Shown: positions 14,008 through 22,884, counted from the stretch's first letter. The stretch is DNA of 64,000 bases from Thetidibacter halocola (GCF_018224955.1 NZ_JAGTUU010000003.1:124001-188000); one strand, 5' to 3'. Notes: generated by a model from the letters alone, not told the origin. Made by a program: numbers and translations.

Positions 14008-14084
14008 GGTTCGTGAACCTTAGATGACGAGTCGCAGACTCGACAATACCCGGAATGCGGGTCTTGCCCCGTCGCATTCCCGGG
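14008..14084. promoter_or_regulatory. Dyad cluster in the ugpB-livK divergent promoter region
   Basis: The 264-bp divergent region contains three dyads: GGTTC-GT-GAACC (14008-14019, perfect), CGAGTC-GCA-GACTCG (14028-14042, perfect), and CCCGGAATGCG (14049-14059) opposite CGCATTCCCGGG (14073-14084, one bulge). The first two look like repressor operators. The third could fold as RNA, but its A-run lies downstream and not a U-run, so it is not a terminator. No cognate regulator is encoded nearby. Confidence 0.4.
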
Positions 14085-14205
14085 AAAAAACTCAGGTCCG
14101 GCGTTGTGTTTGGCGCCGAAGTGGCGAAAACTCCGCCCCGACGCGGACCGGCGGGCGCGATGCTGCGGCGCGGCGCGGAAGAAAAAGAACGACAGGGAGA
14201 AACAG

Positions 14206-15336
14206 ATGAAAAAGACATTGCTTGCGACCGCCGCGCTGATACTGGCCGCGGGTGCCGCGATGGCCGAGGTCAAGGTCGGCATGATCACCACGCTTTCGGG
14301 CGGCGGTGCGGGTCTGGGCATCGACGTGCGCGACGGCTTCATGCTGGCGGTCAAGCAGTCGGGCCGCGACGACATCGACGTGGTGATCGAGGACGACCAG
14401 CAAAAGCCCGACATCGCAGTGCAGCTGGCCGACAAGATGATCCAGTCGGAAAAGGTCGACGTGCTGACCGGCATCATCTGGTCGAACCTCGCCATGGCGG
14501 TGGTCCCGGCGGCGGTGGCGCAGGGCAAGTTCTACCTGTCGCCCAACGCGGGCCCCTCGGCGCTGGCCGGCGCGGGCTGCCATCCCAACTACTTCAACGT
14601 GGCCTGGCAGAACGACAACCTGCACGAGGCGGCGGGCGCCTATGCCAACACCGCCGGGCACAAGAACACCTTCATCCTCGCGCCCAACTATCCCGCCGGG
14701 CAGGACGCGCTGACCGGGTTCAAGCGCTTCTTCAAGGGCGATCTCGCGGGCGAGATCTACACCCAGCTGGGCCAGACCGACTATGCCGCCGAGATCGCGC
14801 AGATCCGGGCATCCGGCGCCGACAGCGTGTTCTTCTTCCTGCCGGGCGGCATGGGGATTTCCTTCCTCAAGCAATATGCCGATTCCGGTGTCGGCCTGCC
14901 GGTCGTGGGCCCCGCCTTCAGCTTTGACCAGGGGATCCTCCAGGCCGTGGGCGATGCCGCGCTGGGCGTGGTGAACACCTCGCAATGGTCCAAGGACATC
15001 GACAATCCGACCAACAAGGCCTTCGTCGAGACCTTCCAGGCGGAATACGGCCGTCTGCCCTCGCTCTACGCCAGCCAGGGCTTCGACACCGCGAACCTGC
15101 TGATCTCGGCGCTGGACAAGGCCGCGCCGTCGGATGCCGACGCCTTCCGCGCCGCGCTGGAGGCCGCCGATTTCTCCAGCACGCGGGGGGCGTTCCGGTT
15201 CGGCCCGAACCACCACCCGATCCAGACGATCTATGCCCGCGAGGTGATCAAGGAGGGTGACGTGTTCACCAACAAGATCATCGGCGTGGCGCTCGAGGAT
15301 CACGCCGACGCCTACGCGGCCGAGTGCAAGATGTAA
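14206..15336 (+). CDS. livK: Branched-chain-amino-acid type ABC substrate-binding protein
   Basis: Periplasmic binding protein of 376 aa (type I fold, Leu/Ile/Val or amide-binding family). The ATG at 14206 begins a signal peptide (MKKTLLATAALILAAGAAMAE) and follows AGGGAG by 6 nt. Upstream in-frame codons are rejected because they break the signal peptide. The mature protein has VKVGMITTLSGGGAGLGIDVRDGFMLAVKQ and SPNAGPSALAGAGCHPNYFN. The family binds leucine, amides, urea or aromatic acids; the true substrate is unknown, and the gene symbol only marks the family. It heads a five-gene operon. Confidence 0.85.
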   Translation: MKKTLLATAALILAAGAAMAEVKVGMITTLSGGGAGLGIDVRDGFMLAVKQSGRDDIDVVIEDDQQKPDIAVQLADKMIQSEKVDVLTGIIWSNLAMAVVPAAVAQGKFYLSPNAGPSALAGAGCHPNYFNVAWQNDNLHEAAGAYANTAGHKNTFILAPNYPAGQDALTGFKRFFKGDLAGEIYTQLGQTDYAAEIAQIRASGADSVFFFLPGGMGISFLKQYADSGVGLPVVGPAFSFDQGILQAVGDAALGVVNTSQWSKDIDNPTNKAFVETFQAEYGRLPSLYASQGFDTANLLISALDKAAPSDADAFRAALEAADFSSTRGAFRFGPNHHPIQTIYAREVIKEGDVFTNKIIGVALEDHADAYAAECKM

Positions 15337-15347
15337 GACAGGCAATC

Positions 15348-15376
15348 GCGCGCTCCGGAGCTGATCCGGGGCGCGC
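15348..15376 (+). other. Hairpin between binding-protein and permease genes
   Basis: GCGCGC-T-CCGG (15348-15358) folds on CCGG-G-GCGCGC (15366-15376) with a 7-nt loop and one T-G wobble. It sits right after the livK stop and has no U tract. Position and strength match the equivalent hairpins at 12602-12629 and 39350-39380. Confidence 0.5.
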
Positions 15377-15400
15377 CCTGCCGGTTTCAAGCCTGATCCC

Positions 15401-16321
15401 ATGTCCCTTGTCCTGATTGCCGAGCAGGTGCTGAACGGCCTGCAATTCGGCGTGATGCTGTTCCTGATGGCGGCCGGCCTCACGCTGATCTTCGGCGTGA
15501 TGGGGCTGATCAACCTCGCGCATGGCTCGCTCTACATGGTGGGGGCCTTTGCGGCGGCGGCGGTGGCGGGGGCTACGGGGTCCTTCCTGCTGGCGCTGGT
15601 GGCGGCGCTGGCGGCGGCGGCGCTGGCCGGCGCGATCGTCGAGATGGTCGTCATCCGCAGGCTCTACGCCGCGCCGCATCTGGACCAGGTGCTGGCCACC
15701 TTCGCGCTGATCCTGATCTTCTCGGAAGGCACGCGCTGGGTCTTCGGCTCTTTCCCTTTGTATCTCGATATCCCCGACTGGCTGTCCGGGCCCGTGACCT
15801 TGCCCGGAGGCATCGCCTATCCGCTCTACCGCCTTGCGCTGATCGGTGTGGGGCTGGCGGTGGCGGCGGGCCTGTGGTGGCTGACCGCGCGCACGCGGCT
15901 GGGCATCCAGATCCGCGCCGGTGAGAACGACCGCGAGATGGTCGCGGCGCTGGGCGTCGACATCTCGCGGCTCTACACGCTGGTCTTCGCGCTGGGCGCG
16001 GGGCTGGCCGGGCTGGCGGGCGCGCTGGTGGGCGCGATCCAGTCGGTGCAGGTGGGCATGGGCGAGCCCGTGCTGATCCTCGCTTTCGTCGTCATCGTGA
16101 TCGGCGGCATCGGCTCGATCAAGGGCGCTTTCATCGGCGCGCTGCTGGTCGGGCTGACCGACACGCTGGGCGGCATCTTTCTGCCCGAACTGTTCAAGCT
16201 GTTCATGGAGCCGGGCGCGGCGACGCAGACCGGCTCGGCGCTGGCCTCGATGGCGATCTACATACTCATGAGTCTTGTCCTCGTCTGGCGGCCCTCGGGC
16301 CTGTTCGGGGCGCGGGCATGA
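15401..16321 (+). CDS. livH: ABC transporter permease, LivH type
   Basis: A 306-aa polytopic permease, about eight hydrophobic helices, of the LivH family. Diagnostic segments are LNGLQFGVMLFLMAAGLTLIFGVMGLINLAHGSLYMVGA at the N-terminus and GENDREMVAALGVDISRLYTLVFALGAGLAGLAGAL, the family EAA-like region. The stop overlaps the livM ATG by 4 bp (ATGA at 16318-16321). Confidence 0.92.
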   Translation: MSLVLIAEQVLNGLQFGVMLFLMAAGLTLIFGVMGLINLAHGSLYMVGAFAAAAVAGATGSFLLALVAALAAAALAGAIVEMVVIRRLYAAPHLDQVLATFALILIFSEGTRWVFGSFPLYLDIPDWLSGPVTLPGGIAYPLYRLALIGVGLAVAAGLWWLTARTRLGIQIRAGENDREMVAALGVDISRLYTLVFALGAGLAGLAGALVGAIQSVQVGMGEPVLILAFVVIVIGGIGSIKGAFIGALLVGLTDTLGGIFLPELFKLFMEPGAATQTGSALASMAIYILMSLVLVWRPSGLFGARA

Positions 16322-17301
16322 TTGGGGAACGCTGGATCAACCTTGCCGTGCCGTTGGCGCTGCTGGCCGTGCCTCTATACGCGCTGATGGCCGACGAGCC
16401 CTTTACCATCACGCTGGCCACCCGCGCGACCATCCTCGCGCTGGCCGCCGTGGGCCTCAACATCGCGCTGGGCATCGGCGGGCTGGTGAGCCTCGGCCAT
16501 GCCGTCTTCTTCGGCCTTGGCGGCTACGCGATGGGCATCCTCGCCTTCCATGCGCAGAATTACAGCCCGCTGGAGATCGGCCCGCTGACCTTCGCAGGCA
16601 CGAAATCCATGCCGGTGATCTGGCTGGTCGCCGTCATCGTTTCTGCCATGGCCGCGCTGCTGATCGGGGCGCTGTCGCTGCGCACCTCGGGTGTCTACTT
16701 CATCATGATCACGCTCGCCTTCGGGCAGATGTTCTATTATTTCGCGATTTCCTGGAGCGCCTATGGCGGCGAGGACGGGCTGTCGATCTATGTCCGCAAC
16801 GGCTTTCCCGGCCTGAACACGCTCGTGCCGATCCAGTTCTTCGCGGTCTGTTTCGTGGTTCTCTGCCTGGCGCTGGCGCTGAACGCCATGCTGCGCGCCT
16901 CGCCCTTCGGGCTTGCGCTGAACGCCGCGCGGCAGGTGCCGCAGAGGGTCGAGACAGTGGGTCTGAACCCGATGCGGCTGAAACTGATGGCGTTTGTCAT
17001 CTCGGGCGCGATCACCGGACTGGCCGGCGCGCTGTTCGCCGATCTGAACCGCTTCGTCAGCCCGTCCATGTTCAGCTGGCAGCTGTCGGGCGAGCTGATC
17101 ATCCTGATCGTGATCGGCGGCGTCGGGCGGCTGATGGGGCCGGTGGTCGGTGCCTGCCTCTTCGTCGCGCTGGAACACTGGCTCGGCGGGTTGACGGATT
17201 TCTGGCACGTCTGGCTGGGCGTCGTGCTGCTGGGGATCGTGCTGTTCGCGCGGGGCGGCGTGGTGGGATTGCTGACCGGAAAGGCGGGGCCGCATGTCTG
17301 A
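16318..17301 (+). CDS. livM: ABC transporter permease, LivM type
   Basis: A 327-aa polytopic permease of the LivM family, partner of LivH. Recognisable segments are GLNIALGIGGLVSLGHAVFFGLGGYAMGILAFH and AFVISGAITGLAGALFADLNRFVSPSMFSWQLSGELIILIVIGGVGRLMGPVVGA. The normally charged loop (family pattern IRENE-R) is replaced by LNAARQVPQRVETVGLNPMRLK, a mild divergence that fits a non-leucine substrate. It overlaps livH by 4 bp and livG by 8 bp. Confidence 0.92.
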   Translation: MIGERWINLAVPLALLAVPLYALMADEPFTITLATRATILALAAVGLNIALGIGGLVSLGHAVFFGLGGYAMGILAFHAQNYSPLEIGPLTFAGTKSMPVIWLVAVIVSAMAALLIGALSLRTSGVYFIMITLAFGQMFYYFAISWSAYGGEDGLSIYVRNGFPGLNTLVPIQFFAVCFVVLCLALALNAMLRASPFGLALNAARQVPQRVETVGLNPMRLKLMAFVISGAITGLAGALFADLNRFVSPSMFSWQLSGELIILIVIGGVGRLMGPVVGACLFVALEHWLGGLTDFWHVWLGVVLLGIVLFARGGVVGLLTGKAGPHV

Positions 17302-18043
17302 GCCGATCCTCGCCACCCACGCCCTGTGCAAGAGTTTCGGCGCGCTGACGGCGACGGACGATGTCTCCATCGACCTGCGCGCCGGAGAGATCCACGCCAT
17401 CATCGGCCCGAACGGCGCGGGCAAGTCGACGCTGATCGCGCAGATCTGCGGCGCTCTTGCGCCCGACGCCGGAACGGTCGAGTTGCTGGGGCGCGACGTG
17501 ACCGGGCTGAGCACGCAGGCGCGGGCGCAGGCGGGGTTGGCCCGCACCTTCCAGATTTCGGCGCTGGCGATGGAGGATACCGTGCTGGACAACGCCCTGC
17601 TGGGCGCGCTGGGCGCGGCGGGGAACCCGTGGCGGCTGTGGGGGCGGGTCTCGCGCGACGCGGCCCTGCGCGACCGGGCAATGGCCGCGCTCGACCGCGT
17701 CGGGCTGGCCGATCACGCCGGAACCCGCACCGCCGATCTCAGCCACGGCCAGCGCCGGCAACTGGAGGTCGCCGTGGCGCTGACGCTGGCCCCGCGCGCC
17801 TTCGTCATGGACGAGCCGATGGCGGGGCTTGGGGCCGAGGGCTCTCGCGTGATGACGGGCTTTCTCGACGGGCTGCGGCAGGAGGCGCCGATCCTGCTGG
17901 TGGAACACGACATGGACGCGGTCTTTGCCCTGGCCGACCGGATCAGCGTGCTGGTCTATGGCCAGGTGATCGCCACCGGAACCGTGGACGAAATCCGCGC
18001 CGATCCTGCCGTACGCGCTGCCTACCTCGGGGAGGAGGCGTGA
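17294..18043 (+). CDS. livG: ABC transporter ATP-binding protein, LivG type
   Basis: A 249-aa ATPase with Walker A GPNGAGKST, a signature-equivalent LSHGQRRQLEVAVAL (a serine-histidine variant usual in LivG/UrtD proteins), Walker B FVMDEPMAGL and H-loop LLVEHDMD. It heterodimerises with LivF under the LivHM channel. It starts inside the end of livM and its stop overlaps the livF start by one base (TGATG). Confidence 0.92.
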   Translation: MSEPILATHALCKSFGALTATDDVSIDLRAGEIHAIIGPNGAGKSTLIAQICGALAPDAGTVELLGRDVTGLSTQARAQAGLARTFQISALAMEDTVLDNALLGALGAAGNPWRLWGRVSRDAALRDRAMAALDRVGLADHAGTRTADLSHGQRRQLEVAVALTLAPRAFVMDEPMAGLGAEGSRVMTGFLDGLRQEAPILLVEHDMDAVFALADRISVLVYGQVIATGTVDEIRADPAVRAAYLGEEA

Positions 18044-18723
18044 TGCTGGAGGTCCGGGACCTGACCGCGCGCTACGGCGCCTCGCAGGCGCTGTTCGGCG
18101 TCGACCTGACCGTGGCCGAGGGGCAGGCCGTGGCGCTGATGGGGCGCAACGGCATGGGCAAGACGACAACCGTCAAGGCGATCTGCCGGATTATCCCGTC
18201 GCAGGGCACGCTGACGCTGGAGGGCAAGGACCTGCACCGCCTGCCCAGCTTTCGCGTGGCAAGGCTCGGCGTGGGGTTGGTGCCCGAAGGGCGACGCTGT
18301 TTCCGTGACCTGACGGTGCGCGAAAATCTTCTCGCCACCGCGCGGCCGGGAGACTGGACGTTGCAAAGCGTCACCGCGCTGTTTCCGCGCCTCGGTGAGC
18401 GGGCGGGCCAGCGGGCGGCGTCGCTGTCGGGCGGCGAACAACAGATGCTCGCCATCGGGCGCGCGCTGATGACCAATCCGCGCCTGCTGATCCTCGACGA
18501 GGCGACCGAGGGGCTGGCGCCGATCATCCGGCAGGAAATCTGGGCTGCCATCGCAAGGCTGCGGCAGGAAACCGGCATGGCGATCCTGCTGATCGACAAG
18601 TCGATCCGGGAACTGGCGCAGGTGTCGGACCGGGCCGTGATCGTTGAGCGCGGACAGACCGTCTGGCAGGGAGCCATGTCCGACCTCACGCCCGAGATCA
18701 CCGAACGCTTCGTCGGCGTCTGA
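18043..18723 (+). CDS. livF: ABC transporter ATP-binding protein, LivF type
   Basis: A 226-aa ATPase with Walker A GRNGMGKTT, the LivF hallmark GLVPEGRRCFRDLTVRENL, signature LSGGEQQMLAIGRAL, Walker B LILDEATEGLAP. The H-loop reads LLIDKS where LivF usually has VEQ or a His, so the switch histidine appears to be replaced by lysine, a known variation in this subfamily. The ATG at 18043 lies 3 nt after an in-frame GTG, with GGAGGAGG close upstream. It is the last gene of the operon and ends 4 bp before a convergent gene. Confidence 0.9.
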   Translation: MLEVRDLTARYGASQALFGVDLTVAEGQAVALMGRNGMGKTTTVKAICRIIPSQGTLTLEGKDLHRLPSFRVARLGVGLVPEGRRCFRDLTVRENLLATARPGDWTLQSVTALFPRLGERAGQRAASLSGGEQQMLAIGRALMTNPRLLILDEATEGLAPIIRQEIWAAIARLRQETGMAILLIDKSIRELAQVSDRAVIVERGQTVWQGAMSDLTPEITERFVGV

Positions 18724-18726
18724 CCC

Positions 18727-21324
18727 TTACCCCGCGCGTTCGAGGTGCAGTAACCGCCCGCCCAGCTCGCGAAAGGCGCGCTGGCGGCAGGTCAGCACGA
18801 GAATTTGCAAATCGCCCGCCTGCCGGTGCAGCGCGGTGAACATCCGTTCGATCCGGTCATCGTCGGTAAAGACCAGCGCATCGTCCAGGATCACCGGCGC
18901 GGGCCGCCCGGCCTTTGACAGCATCCGCGCAAAAGCCAGCCGCACCAGCAGCGCCAACTGCTCCTGCGTGCCGCCCGACAGGATGTCGACGGTTTCCTCC
19001 TGGCCGGCGCGGATCAGCGCTCGGGGCAGCAGCGTGTCCTGTTCCCAGGCGAGGTCGGCCTCGGGCCAGAGCAGTTGCAACAGCGGACGCAGTTCCTGCG
19101 CGACCGGCGCGAAATAGCGCTCGCGCGCCGCGCCGCGCGCCGCGTCCAGCGCCGCGTCGAGCCTTGTCAGAACGGCCACCTCGTGTTCGATCCGGGCCAG
19201 GTCGGCGCGGGCAGCCTCCAGCGCCTGCGCGGTTTCGGCCAGCCGTTCCTCGACCGCCTCGCCGGAACTGCGCGCGATGCGTTCCTCCAGCCGCGCGATC
19301 TGCGGCTTGAGCCGGGCGATTTCCGCCTGCGCGGTCTCGGCGATCGAGTCGGCACGGCTCAGCTCGGCGGCGGTGGTGCCGAGATCGGGTGCAGCGCGCA
19401 GGCGGTCGGCATGGACCGCCTCGGCTGCGGCGAGGGCCTCGGCCGCGCTCCGCATCTCCTGCACCAGCGCCTCGTCCGAGACATCGCCCAGCCGCGCCAC
19501 GGCCTCGGCCGCGCGGGCGGCACGGGCTTGGGCGGCGCCGTGGGCGGCCTCGGTCCCGGCGGCGGCGCTGCGCGCGCCTGACAGGCGCTCGGCGGCCAGG
19601 TCATGCGCCAGGCGCGCGGTGTCGTGGTCAGAGCGGGCCTGCCGTTCGGCCGCCTCCGCGGCGGTCGGGTCGGGCAGGTCGCTGTCCTCCTCGGCATCGG
19701 GGATGCGCGCCAGCGCCTCTCGCAGCGCGTCGATGCCGTCGGGGGCCAGCGCGGTCAGCCGCGCCTGCGCCTCGGCGTGACGGCGCGTGGCGGCGTCGCG
19801 GGTCGCGGCGGCGGCGCGCGCGGCCTCGAGCGAGGGCGCGGCGATCCGGTCCAGCGCTTCGCGCAGTGCGCTCTCGGCGCTCTCGACACTGTCGCCGGCA
19901 TCACTGCCGCCGGGGCGGATTTCCAGCGTGCCGACGCCCGCGATGGTCAGCCGTGTTGCGCGGGGCAGGGGCAAGGCCCGCCCGCCGGGCAGGGCGGCGC
20001 CCTCCAGCAGGATGCGCCCCTCGGCGCCCGCATCATAGGTCGCCACGATCTGCGTCGCCGCCGCGTCACGCGCCGCGCGGGCAGAGGCCAGCGCGCCCGC
20101 CAGCGCCTCGAGCCGATGTAGCGCCTTGGCATCGGGGCCGATGCGCGCCTCGGCTCCGGCCTGTTCCATCGCGTCGCGCGCGGCGTCGGCCTGCGCGATG
20201 CGTTCGGCCAGTTCGCGGCGGCGCTCAGCCCCGTCGCGGGCAGCCTGCGCGCGCTCGGCGCGGCGGCGGGTTTCCTGAGCGGCGGTCAGCGTCTGTTGCG
20301 CCTGTTGTAGCGCGGCCTCGGCCATGTCACGGGTGGCCTGCGCCTGCTCCAGTTTGGCGCGACGCTCGGCCAGGGCCTGGGCCGCGCGGGTGGCCTCGGC
20401 CCCGGCTGCCTGCGCCTCGTCCCGCGCGGCGCGGAAATCGTCCAGCCGGCGGTTCGCGGCGGTTACGGCCAGCCGGGACATGCCGACCTTTTGCGCGGCG
20501 GCTTCGACCGTCTCGGCATGGCGCAGCGCGGCTTGATGGGCGGCGCGCGCGGTGTCGAGCCGCTTGCTGCGCGCCGCGACCGCATCCGGCGCCTCGAGCG
20601 CGCGCAACTCGGCGCGGGCGCGCTTGCGTTCATCCAGCGCGGTGTGCAGGTCGCGCGCGGTCTCGGACAGTGCGGCATGGTCTGCCTCGAGTCTTGCGAC
20701 CTCGTCCAGCGCGGCCTTCCACGGCCCGCCGGTCCGGGGGCTGCCTCGACCGGTCGTTGCATAGCGCGCCAGATCCTCGCGGACGCGTGCGAGGGCGGCA
20801 TCCATGCGCCGCCCGCCGGTCATCGCCTCGACCTCGTCCCCGACCGAGGACATGAGGTCGCGCCGCGCCTCGAGCGCCTGCCTTTCCTCCTTGCCGGAAC
20901 CCTCGGCCAGCGTGGTCAGCCCCTGCCGCACCCAGATCAGCCCCGACGGCCCGCCCGGCGCGCCACCCAGAATTCCGGCGATCCACGCCTCGGCCTCGTC
21001 CGACTGGGCGATCAGCCGGTCGCCGCGATGCACCGTGGCCGTTGGCCTCGACAGCCAGCGCTTCGACAGGGTGAACCGGCCCTCGCCGGTCTCGATCTCG
21101 ACCGCGATCTCGGGCGCGCCGCCGGCATGGGGGCGCAGCGCCTTGATCTCCTTGTCGCTCGATCCATGCGGCTTGAAGAACACCGCGTGCAGCGCATCGA
21201 ACAGGGTGGATTTGCCGGTTTCGTTTGGTTCGGACAGCACGTTCAGCCCGTCGGCGATGCCGTCGATCCGCACCGGATCGGTAAAGCGGCGGACATTGGT
21301 CAGGGTGATGGCGCGCAGTTTCAT
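18727..21324 (-). CDS. SbcC/YhaN-like SMC-type ATPase
   Basis: An 865-aa protein with an SMC/Rad50 layout: N-terminal ATPase half (LRAITLTNVRRFTDP, then a degenerate P-loop EPNETGKST near residue 37), a long Ala/Arg/Glu-rich coiled-coil centre (about residues 180-680), and a C-terminal half with signature LSGGTQEQLALLVRLAFARM and Walker B PVILDDALVFTDDDR. The centre lacks an obvious CxxC zinc hook. It is shorter than E. coli SbcC (about 1050 aa) and nearer the YhaN type. The partner nuclease gene overlaps it by 4 bp, so the pair probably forms an Mre11-Rad50-like DNA-end processing complex. Confidence 0.85.
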   Translation of the reverse strand: MKLRAITLTNVRRFTDPVRIDGIADGLNVLSEPNETGKSTLFDALHAVFFKPHGSSDKEIKALRPHAGGAPEIAVEIETGEGRFTLSKRWLSRPTATVHRGDRLIAQSDEAEAWIAGILGGAPGGPSGLIWVRQGLTTLAEGSGKEERQALEARRDLMSSVGDEVEAMTGGRRMDAALARVREDLARYATTGRGSPRTGGPWKAALDEVARLEADHAALSETARDLHTALDERKRARAELRALEAPDAVAARSKRLDTARAAHQAALRHAETVEAAAQKVGMSRLAVTAANRRLDDFRAARDEAQAAGAEATRAAQALAERRAKLEQAQATRDMAEAALQQAQQTLTAAQETRRRAERAQAARDGAERRRELAERIAQADAARDAMEQAGAEARIGPDAKALHRLEALAGALASARAARDAAATQIVATYDAGAEGRILLEGAALPGGRALPLPRATRLTIAGVGTLEIRPGGSDAGDSVESAESALREALDRIAAPSLEAARAAAATRDAATRRHAEAQARLTALAPDGIDALREALARIPDAEEDSDLPDPTAAEAAERQARSDHDTARLAHDLAAERLSGARSAAAGTEAAHGAAQARAARAAEAVARLGDVSDEALVQEMRSAAEALAAAEAVHADRLRAAPDLGTTAAELSRADSIAETAQAEIARLKPQIARLEERIARSSGEAVEERLAETAQALEAARADLARIEHEVAVLTRLDAALDAARGAARERYFAPVAQELRPLLQLLWPEADLAWEQDTLLPRALIRAGQEETVDILSGGTQEQLALLVRLAFARMLSKAGRPAPVILDDALVFTDDDRIERMFTALHRQAGDLQILVLTCRQRAFRELGGRLLHLERAG

Positions 21325-22451
21325 GCGGTGCCCTCGCTGACATAGGCGTGCAGGCGGGCCAGCGCGTCCTGCGCGATGCGGCGGTCCGTCGCGCCCAGGG
21401 TTTCCGAGGCGGCCTCGTCGCGCAGTGCCTCCGCGGCCATGCGCAGCGCGCCCGCTCGGTCGATCTGCTCGAGGTCGGCCTCGTCCGATTGCAGGCGCAG
21501 CGCGTCCGTGACCAGGTCGAAATGGGCGAATTCCGCGCCGGCCCGCCCAGCCGCGCGCAGCAGGTCCAGGCGGTCCGAAAGGGTGGCCCAGCCGGTGGCC
21601 GCGATGCGTAGCAGCACGTCGCGCCGCCCCGTGGCGGGCAGGACGGCGGACAATGCCGCGCCCGCATCCTGCCCGGGATGCAGCGGAACATCCGCCTCGG
21701 CCCAGAGGAACTGGCCGGTCTCCACCTCGGTGACGCGCGGGGGCGCGCCGGGCCCGTCGATCGCCACCGACAGGCAGACGCCGCGCCGTCCGTGGCGGAA
21801 CCGGTCCTGTTCCGGGCTGCCAGAATAATGCACCCGGTCGGATACCGCCATGCGCCCGTGCCAATCGCCGAGTGCCAGGTAATCCAACCGTGCGGACCGG
21901 TCGCGGTCGGGTGCGATCAGTTCGCCGCTTTCGGTGAAATCGGTAATGCCGCCATGAGCCAGACCGATGCGCAGCGCGCCCTCGGGACTGGGCATTGTAA
22001 CGAGTGCTTCTGTCGGGTCGGAGCCCGTGGCGCGCCAGGCGACGGGGCAGGGCAGCAGCGTCGCAACCTCTGCCAGCGGCTGGGGGTCGGCATCGCGAAT
22101 GGCGCGCACATTGGCTGGGCCATCCTGCGTGATCGTCTGCCACAACGGTTCGGCATCGCGCAGGTTGTCGTGGTTGCCGGGGAGCAACCACCAGGTCACG
22201 CCCGCGGCCTCGGCCATCGCCGCCAGCGCCTGCCGGATCACCGGGGCCGAGGGCGTGGCCGTGTCGAACGTGTCGCCCGCCAGCAGGACATGGGCCGCGC
22301 CGGCATCCCGCGCCGCCTGCGCCAGCTTGCCGATGGCGCCATGCCGCGCCTCCATCAGGCGGCCACGGATATTGCTGTCCTCGGGCTGGGGGATGTTGGC
22401 GAATCTCCGGCCCAGGTGCAGGTCGGAAGCGTGGATGAATCGGAAACTCAT
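21321..22451 (-). CDS. SbcD/YhaO-like metallophosphoesterase (exonuclease subunit)
   Basis: A 376-aa calcineurin-like phosphoesterase. Dinuclear metal motifs are visible in order: FIHASDLHLGR (residues 5-15), LLAGDTFD, LLPGNHDN, GLAHGG and LGDWHG with YSGSPEQ. This is the Mre11/SbcD nuclease fold. It is the upstream gene of a two-gene operon with the SMC-like ATPase (ATGA overlap at 21321-21324), supporting joint function in DNA double-strand-end repair. Its 5' end faces the guanidine riboswitch operon across a 454-bp gap. Confidence 0.87.
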   Translation of the reverse strand: MSFRFIHASDLHLGRRFANIPQPEDSNIRGRLMEARHGAIGKLAQAARDAGAAHVLLAGDTFDTATPSAPVIRQALAAMAEAAGVTWWLLPGNHDNLRDAEPLWQTITQDGPANVRAIRDADPQPLAEVATLLPCPVAWRATGSDPTEALVTMPSPEGALRIGLAHGGITDFTESGELIAPDRDRSARLDYLALGDWHGRMAVSDRVHYSGSPEQDRFRHGRRGVCLSVAIDGPGAPPRVTEVETGQFLWAEADVPLHPGQDAGAALSAVLPATGRRDVLLRIAATGWATLSDRLDLLRAAGRAGAEFAHFDLVTDALRLQSDEADLEQIDRAGALRMAAEALRDEAASETLGATDRRIAQDALARLHAYVSEGTA

Positions 22452-22700
22452 GGAACCTGTCGCGTTTCGGGGTGAAGCGGATCGGCGTCAGGAAAGGCGC
22501 CGGGGCAGGTGAAGTCAAGCGGGGCGGGCGCAGGTCATGCCCAAGGGGGACAGGTTTTGTCACCTTGCTTCATACCAGTTGCGCCCATGTTTTGAGCGTT
22601 GATGGGCTGGGTGCCCGAAAAACGATCCATTGCCCTGCGCCAGGCGACGCAAAGGCGCCCTTTTGTTGGCCGCCGCCGGCCACCCGGCGCAGCCTGATGA
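22452..22700. other. Intergenic region upstream of the riboswitch, no gene seen
   Basis: This is the upstream part of the 454-bp gap between the divergent SbcD-like and guanidine operons. Short reading frames cross it on both strands, but they have no family resemblance, and one would run antisense through the riboswitch. Promoters for both operons must lie here; I see no convincing consensus boxes. Confidence 0.5.
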
Positions 22701-22703
22701 CAG

Positions 22704-22818
22704 GCAGGGTACCTAGGGTTCCGCCCATGCATGGCATGGGGTCCGGTCCGAGAGGCACCATCGGCGCGGCAAACTCCGCGCCGATACACGGCGGGGCAAA
22801 ATCCCGGGAGATGACTGC
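22704..22818 (+). ncRNA. Guanidine-I riboswitch (ykkC class) aptamer
   Basis: The conserved blocks of the guanidine-I class occur in order. CTAGGGTTCCG is at 22713-22723. Hairpin CCCATGC/GCATGGG follows at 22724-22740. CCGGTCCGAGAG is at 22743-22754. A perfect 10-bp hairpin (ATCGGCGCGG at 22760-22769 with CCGCGCCGAT at 22776-22785) comes next. ACACGGCGGGG...CCCGGGAGA closes it at 22786-22811. GCAG (22704-22707) can pair with CTGC (22815-22818). The class senses guanidinium and turns on transport and degradation genes. It sits about 90 bp upstream of an ABC importer and ureohydrolase operon, exactly where expected. Recognition is by memory of the consensus and not by a covariance search. Confidence 0.93.
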
Positions 22819-22884
22819 ACCAGACGCGGCCGGCCTCTCCATGTTCCGCCCCGGCCGTCTGGTCCCTGGCATTCGGGCGGAACA
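22819..22884 (+). promoter_or_regulatory. Riboswitch expression platform with two alternative stems
   Basis: Directly after the aptamer, 22819-22833 pairs with 22851-22863 (13 bp, 2-nt bulge) around a 17-nt loop. A competing perfect 10-bp stem joins TGTTCCGCCC (22842-22851), which is mostly loop of the first hairpin, to GGGCGGAACA (22875-22884). The two stems cannot easily coexist. No U tract follows either, so Rho-dependent or translational control is possible. The ribosome binding site AGAGGGG is just downstream. Confidence 0.6.

Noticed and set aside
14049-14084. Stem followed by AAAAAA as an intrinsic terminator
   Set aside because: The homopolymer is on the wrong side for either strand: plus transcripts would have A, and minus transcripts would have U before the stem.
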